DNA of 64,000 bases. It comes from Acanthaster planci. Lineage: Eukaryota > Echinodermata > Asteroidea > Valvatida > Acanthasteridae. Numbering within the stretch: position 1 is the stretch's first letter; each line of letters opens with the position of its first letter. The notes under the pieces were generated by a model. It was given only the letters and a program-made list of their open reading frames with translations, was not told the origin of the DNA and ran no database searches. Of the stretch, positions 59,714 to 64,000 are shown in pieces. The stretch covers positions 1,338,253 through 1,402,252 of the forward strand of contig NW_019091361.1 in the NCBI RefSeq assembly GCF_001949145.1. Reading direction: 5' to 3'. Made by a program: the position numbers and the translations under genes.

Positions 59714-61886
59714 CGTGAACATGTACATATGTAGGATAACGGTTTATCATTTTGTTGCTGATGAGTGTTTTGCACCCCCCCCAAATGCTCCCTCCTCCAA
59801 AAAAAAAAAATCCCAACTGGGAAAAAAGTGCTTGGCTTCCCCTACCCCACCCCCAAGAAAATAAAACTGGAAACACCCATGTCAAAGCCCTATGGAAAGA
59901 TAATAATATAATGACAAAGCAAGCATTGAAAGAATTCCATGAAGTCTTTCTGTCCAAAATGTATGCACCTGTGTACATAAATGTACGCCACACATGTATG
60001 GTATAAATTATAATATACAGGTATTTATATCTTTTCAAGGGTTAATGGCTCTGTGTAAAATTATTTGGGGGGTTTTGTGGACAACCGAACATTAAGCAAG
60101 ACAAAAACTACAGAATAAGAAAACTGATGAAGCCGAAACATTTTTAAACAAATACAATTTAAAAAATAAAAAACTGAAACAATTTTTAACGATTCAGGGG
60201 CCAATGTAGCTTATTTATTTTCTATACTATTCTAAACACATAGTGATTAATTTTTTGTTGAATAAGGGAAAGTTTTAATTATCCATTCCAGGGTGTTCTT
60301 TTTTGTTTTGGGGATAGTATTTTGCTGCTTTTTTTTTTTCTTATTGTGCATATAACCATGTCACACTTTTCAACAATGCTTGTGACTATTTTTGTCTGAA
60401 TTTTTGCTAGGGATACTACTTTTTATCTTTCTTGGCGTTGCTTCAAATTTTACTGGGGCTGGGATTTTCAATTTTTACTCCACTTGTTCGTTTGAAATTT
60501 TTGTCTTTTATGCATTTGTTTTTTACTTATTAAAAAAAAAACACCTAAAAATTTAGCCAATGGCTACAGGTTCAATTTTTTAACAAACGACACAAACAAA
60601 CCATAAAATTAGAACAAGATGTCCACAGGCATTATTTTGTGGGCCAGCACTTACGGCCTTCTTTTCTCCTTTCCTTTTCTCAGAACTGAAGCCAAGCAAG
60701 CAACTCACCCTTGTCACTCTTGATTATGAACATTGCGAGGGTGATTGACAGCCCAGCTTTAATTCCATCCAACGCTCAAGACTTCTGTGAATTTTGCCAG
60801 TTGACTCAATTAAAAATCGGGTCACTGCGAACTGCACCACTGACTTCACACTGAACAAGAGACCCTGATAATTACATGTACACTTCAGGAACTCCAACGA
60901 ACACACCTTAAAGCTGTGCACGAACATCGCTAATTTGCAATAAGGATCAAATGGACACCTAAAAAACCCACAAAAATCAACCAAAAAAATGGAAATCAGA
61001 AAGGCAGTGGAGGGGGTCAACGTGACAGATGAGTCATTATTCATCCTTTTTCTTTTTTACAAATAATGGACGCATTTCCTGCAAAAGTGTATGAATAAAT
61101 AAAATGGTGCCTGGATACATGCTGAATAATAGATTTAACACATCCTGTTTTGGAGTTAACTATCCTGCTCCCAGAGCAAAATAAAGTCCACGTTTACACA
61201 TTGTGGCAATTTGGGATTAAATTTCTACGAATTCATTAACTTGCTTGCCATAGAAATGAGTCCAGCCTACCATAATGCCCTGGATTAAAACCTCTTAGTG
61301 GGAAAATGCAGTTTAAAAATAGACAGCCTCTTATTTCAACTGATGCTGTTGTCCACTTCCAAAATTAGTATATATTAACCATTTTTTTCTGACTTTGTTA
61401 TGTACATGTAGAGTAGATAAATAGGGAAAGACAACCCAACTGAGAATACCGTACGCAACAGAAACAAGACACTAGAAGCAGAGCACAAACGGTAAACAAA
61501 CAAATCTCAACAGGGCATGCAACCAGTATCTTAGTTTATTTGGTTTATGGGCTAAACAAATTTAAAATGAATTTAGTAAAGCGTAAAATTTCTCTGACTT
61601 AAATTCAAATCCTCTGATCTAAATACAATTTGCATACAGAGCTAGGGTTATTTAACGGTTCTTTGTTTTTATGGGAACAAGTAGAAGTACATGTAGGACT
61701 CATTTATTGTTTTCTTGAGGCTGAATTTAACCAAGAAAGGTAGGTTGACTGAGCGCTAGGCAACAGGACATGCAAGGGATGCATGCAGTACAGTTGGACT
61801 CTTTTTCCGCAGGAATCCCTATACTCTCCTAAGGTGCGTGTAAAATCACATTGAAATTGGAAGATTCAGGACTGTTAGGGGTAATG

Positions 61887-62054
61887 AGTGGCGTAACTAT
61901 AGGGCTAAATGTCTGGGGGGGGGGGCCTAGGGGTGGACACATTTTTTCCAGGGGGTAAGCTGAAGACTCTGCATTTCAATGGAGATGATTCGTAGATTTC
62001 AAATGGGGGCGGGGGCTACCGGGGGGCGGCGTCCTCCCTCCCAGTTACGCCACT
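61887..62054. mobile_element. 168-bp candidate element with AGTGGCGTAACT ends
   Basis: Perfect 12-bp terminal inverted repeats, AGTGGCGTAACT on the left and AGTTACGCCACT on the right, enclosing a G-rich interior with a G10 run. No coding capacity and no clear duplication. Confidence 0.6.
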
Positions 62055-62801
62055 GGTGGCAATGTTCATTCCAGAGCAGAAACATACAGTGTACATGTAG
62101 GGCTACTACACATAACACGGCACATGTATAATACTCCTTCAAGTTTCTATTGCCGTATTTCAAGCATTTACATACATGTTAACAATTTACTCTGACAACT
62201 ACCGCACACGCCATATAAACCTACCAGTATATACTGTGGTACTGGCTAGAAGTGGACTTGGACTGCATGGTTTTCAATGTGTTCCATACTAGGGCTGTGC
62301 CAATTATCCGAATATTTGATCAATTATTGAATATTTGAAATTATGTTTTGACTTTGAATATATTTGAATGCAATTCAGGAAACGGATTTTCTTTTGTTTT
62401 AAATATGGAGGCTTGTTTCAAGCAGATTCAAATTCAAAATTCTTAGGGCAGTTCCACGGAAACATCAACCTCTGGGCCAAAATTTCAAACTGGTCCAAAT
62501 ATGACAAATTATATATCATTTTGAAGCTTATGGTGTATACTTTCATGAAACATACTTTATGTCTACCAACATTCAAGAATTTGGCTTTTATATGATACTG
62601 AAAAATTGGTTTTAAATACCGAGAAATTGGGGAAAATATTTCCCCTCTGGACGATTTTCTGTTTTTTAGCCTGATAATAATTTTTCTCCAGTTTTGTTAC
62701 AGTTTGAAGAGTGCCCCAATAAGTAAACAATGACAGAAATGAATTTTCATTTTCCTTTGGAAATTCTATGTAATGTCTTATTTTATAACACACTTTTCTT
62801 A

Positions 62802-62958
62802 TGTACGTCCGACACCAAAATGACGTAGTTTTTTATCCCCTCGGTGCACCCTTCAGCAAAAGACTGCCAAATTTACATTAACTCCCCCCGATTATTTTTT
62901 CAAATACTCAAAAATTGTGGAATCAGATGTGTACGTCCGACACCCTGTATGTCCGACA
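62802..62958. repeat. Short direct repeat GTACGTCCGACACC, three units
   Basis: TATGTACGTCCGACACC near 62802-62818, GTGTACGTCCGACACCC near 62930-62946, and TATGTCCGACACT near 62948-62960. The three copies share CpG-containing GTCCGACAC in otherwise AT-rich sequence. Confidence 0.7.
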
Positions 62959-63392
62959 CTATCAGAACCATGCATTGCTGGCAATGTAATGCTTTTACAC
63001 TGTACAGAAACCACTACCACCTCATTTGCATACATGGAAATGAGGCCCCAACCTTTTGTAACAATACCAAATAGGCTTCACTTTTGTTTTTTTACTAATT
63101 TGCATAAATTTGGCTATTTGGACATACACATCCTAATGAGGTTATAATTAGGACCCAAAGCCAATTCACATGTGTCATGTGTGGACAAAAAGGTGCTTTG
63201 CATGTATTCCGAAGTAAGTCATGTCAGTGTGAGCTTTGATGAAGACAAGTAAAGTTCTAGGTGTTGTATACATGTACATGTAATCCACATCAAGAAAGAA
63301 GAATTGTCACAGACTAAACAAAGGTGTGTGTTTTTTTATACCCTTGTTCAAGGTACATGTAAAATCAATTGGTTTAACTTTGTGTTGCTTGA

Positions 63393-64000
63393 NNNNNNNN
63401 NNNNNNNNNNNNNNNNNNNNNNNNNNNNNNNNNNNNNNNNNNNNNNNNNNNNNNNNNNNNNNNNNNNNNNNNNNNNNNNNNNNNNNNNNNNNNNNNNNNN
63501 NNNNNNNNNNNNNNNNNNNNNNNNNNNNNNNNNNNNNNNNNNNNNNNNNNNNNNNNNNNNNNNNNNNNNNNNNNNNNNNNNNNNNNNNNNNNNNNNNNNN
63601 NNNNNNNNNNNNNNNNNNNNNNNNNNNNNNNNNNNNNNNNNNNNNNNNNNNNNNNNNNNNNNNNNNNNNNNNNNNNNNNNNNNNNNNNNNNNNNNNNNNN
63701 NNNNNNNNNNNNNNNNNNNNNNNNNNNNNNNNNNNNNNNNNNNNNNNNNNNNNNNNNNNNNNNNNNNNNNNNNNNNNNNNNNNNNNNNNNNNNNNNNNNN
63801 NNNNNNNNNNNNNNNNNNNNNNNNNNNNNNNNNNNNNNNNNNNNNNNNNNNNNNNNNNNNNNNNNNNNNNNNNNNNNNNNNNNNNNNNNNNNNNNNNNNN
63901 NNNNNNNNNNNNNNNNNNNNNNNNNNNNNNNNNNNNNNNNNNNNNNNNNNNNNNNNNNNNNNNNNNNNNNNNNNNNNNNNNNNNNNNNNNNNNNNNNNNN
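63393..64000. other. Assembly gap (608 N)
   Basis: An unbroken run of N to the end of the window; the true size of the gap is unknown. Confidence 0.99.

Larger units (their letters stand above)
56656..63392. other. Sequence upstream of RASGRF exon 1 coding start
   Basis: Should contain the 5' UTR, any upstream noncoding exon and the promoter, none of which I can place with confidence. It holds a (GT)n tract, a dispersed repeat copy (58836-59036), inverted-repeat candidates (59459-59713, 61887-62054) and a threefold short repeat (62802-62958). No second gene recognised on either strand. Confidence 0.6.

Noticed and set aside
1-63392. Integrated virus, toxin gene, defence system or biosynthetic cluster
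   Set aside because: Nothing in either strand resembles such genes; the only foreign coding remnants are the two LINE fragments.

Overview
The window is animal nuclear DNA, not bacterial or viral. It is AT-rich, has long GT-AG introns, no operon-like coding, many short dispersed repeats, and an assembly gap of N from 63393 to the end. The one protein-coding gene I can support lies on the minus strand. It is a Ras-specific guanine nucleotide-releasing factor of the RASGRF1/RASGRF2 family. Thirteen consecutive coding exons run from the ATG at 56655 down to a splice donor at 4534. They join in one uninterrupted frame of 611 codons plus two bases, and cover the N-terminal PH domain, coiled coil, IQ motif, DH (RhoGEF) domain and second PH domain. 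The Ras exchanger half (REM and CDC25 domains) is not in the window and must lie beyond its left edge.

Layout, right to left, in transcription order. From 63392 to 56656 is upstream sequence with several repeats and no other gene seen. Exon 1 is at 56395-56655, followed by a 15.3 kb intron 1 holding two tRNA-derived SINEs, a 660-bp fold-back element and dense (TACATG)n/TACCGGTA arrays. Exons 2-4 lie at 41139-36167. Exon 5 (IQ motif and start of DH) is at 30362-30615. A 15.6 kb intron 5 then carries a 16-bp minisatellite, two decayed LINE fragments and a nested DNA-transposon-like insertion. Exons 6-13 are packed into 14782-4534. The last 4.5 kb is part of intron 13.

Organism: the gene, the intron sizes, the mixture of LINE 3' ends, tRNA-derived SINEs and miniature inverted-repeat elements, and the abundance of the palindromic motifs TACATGTA and TACCGGTA suggest an invertebrate animal. 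A deuterostome such as a lancelet, hemichordate or echinoderm fits well, but a mollusc cannot be excluded from sequence alone. Vertebrates have two paralogues; I cannot tell from this window how many copies this genome has.

The unusual part of the window is its repeats rather than its genes. It contains a near-complete 660-bp palindrome flanked by TA, a 452-bp element with 25-bp terminal repeats and a 9-bp target duplication nested inside another repeat, a four-copy miniature element family with 23-bp terminal repeats, and a hexamer expansion inside a reverse-transcriptase gene. I found no CRISPR array, defence system, biosynthetic cluster or virus. Statements about the RASGRF family rest on general knowledge of the vertebrate proteins. 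Repeat family names are tentative because no database could be searched.
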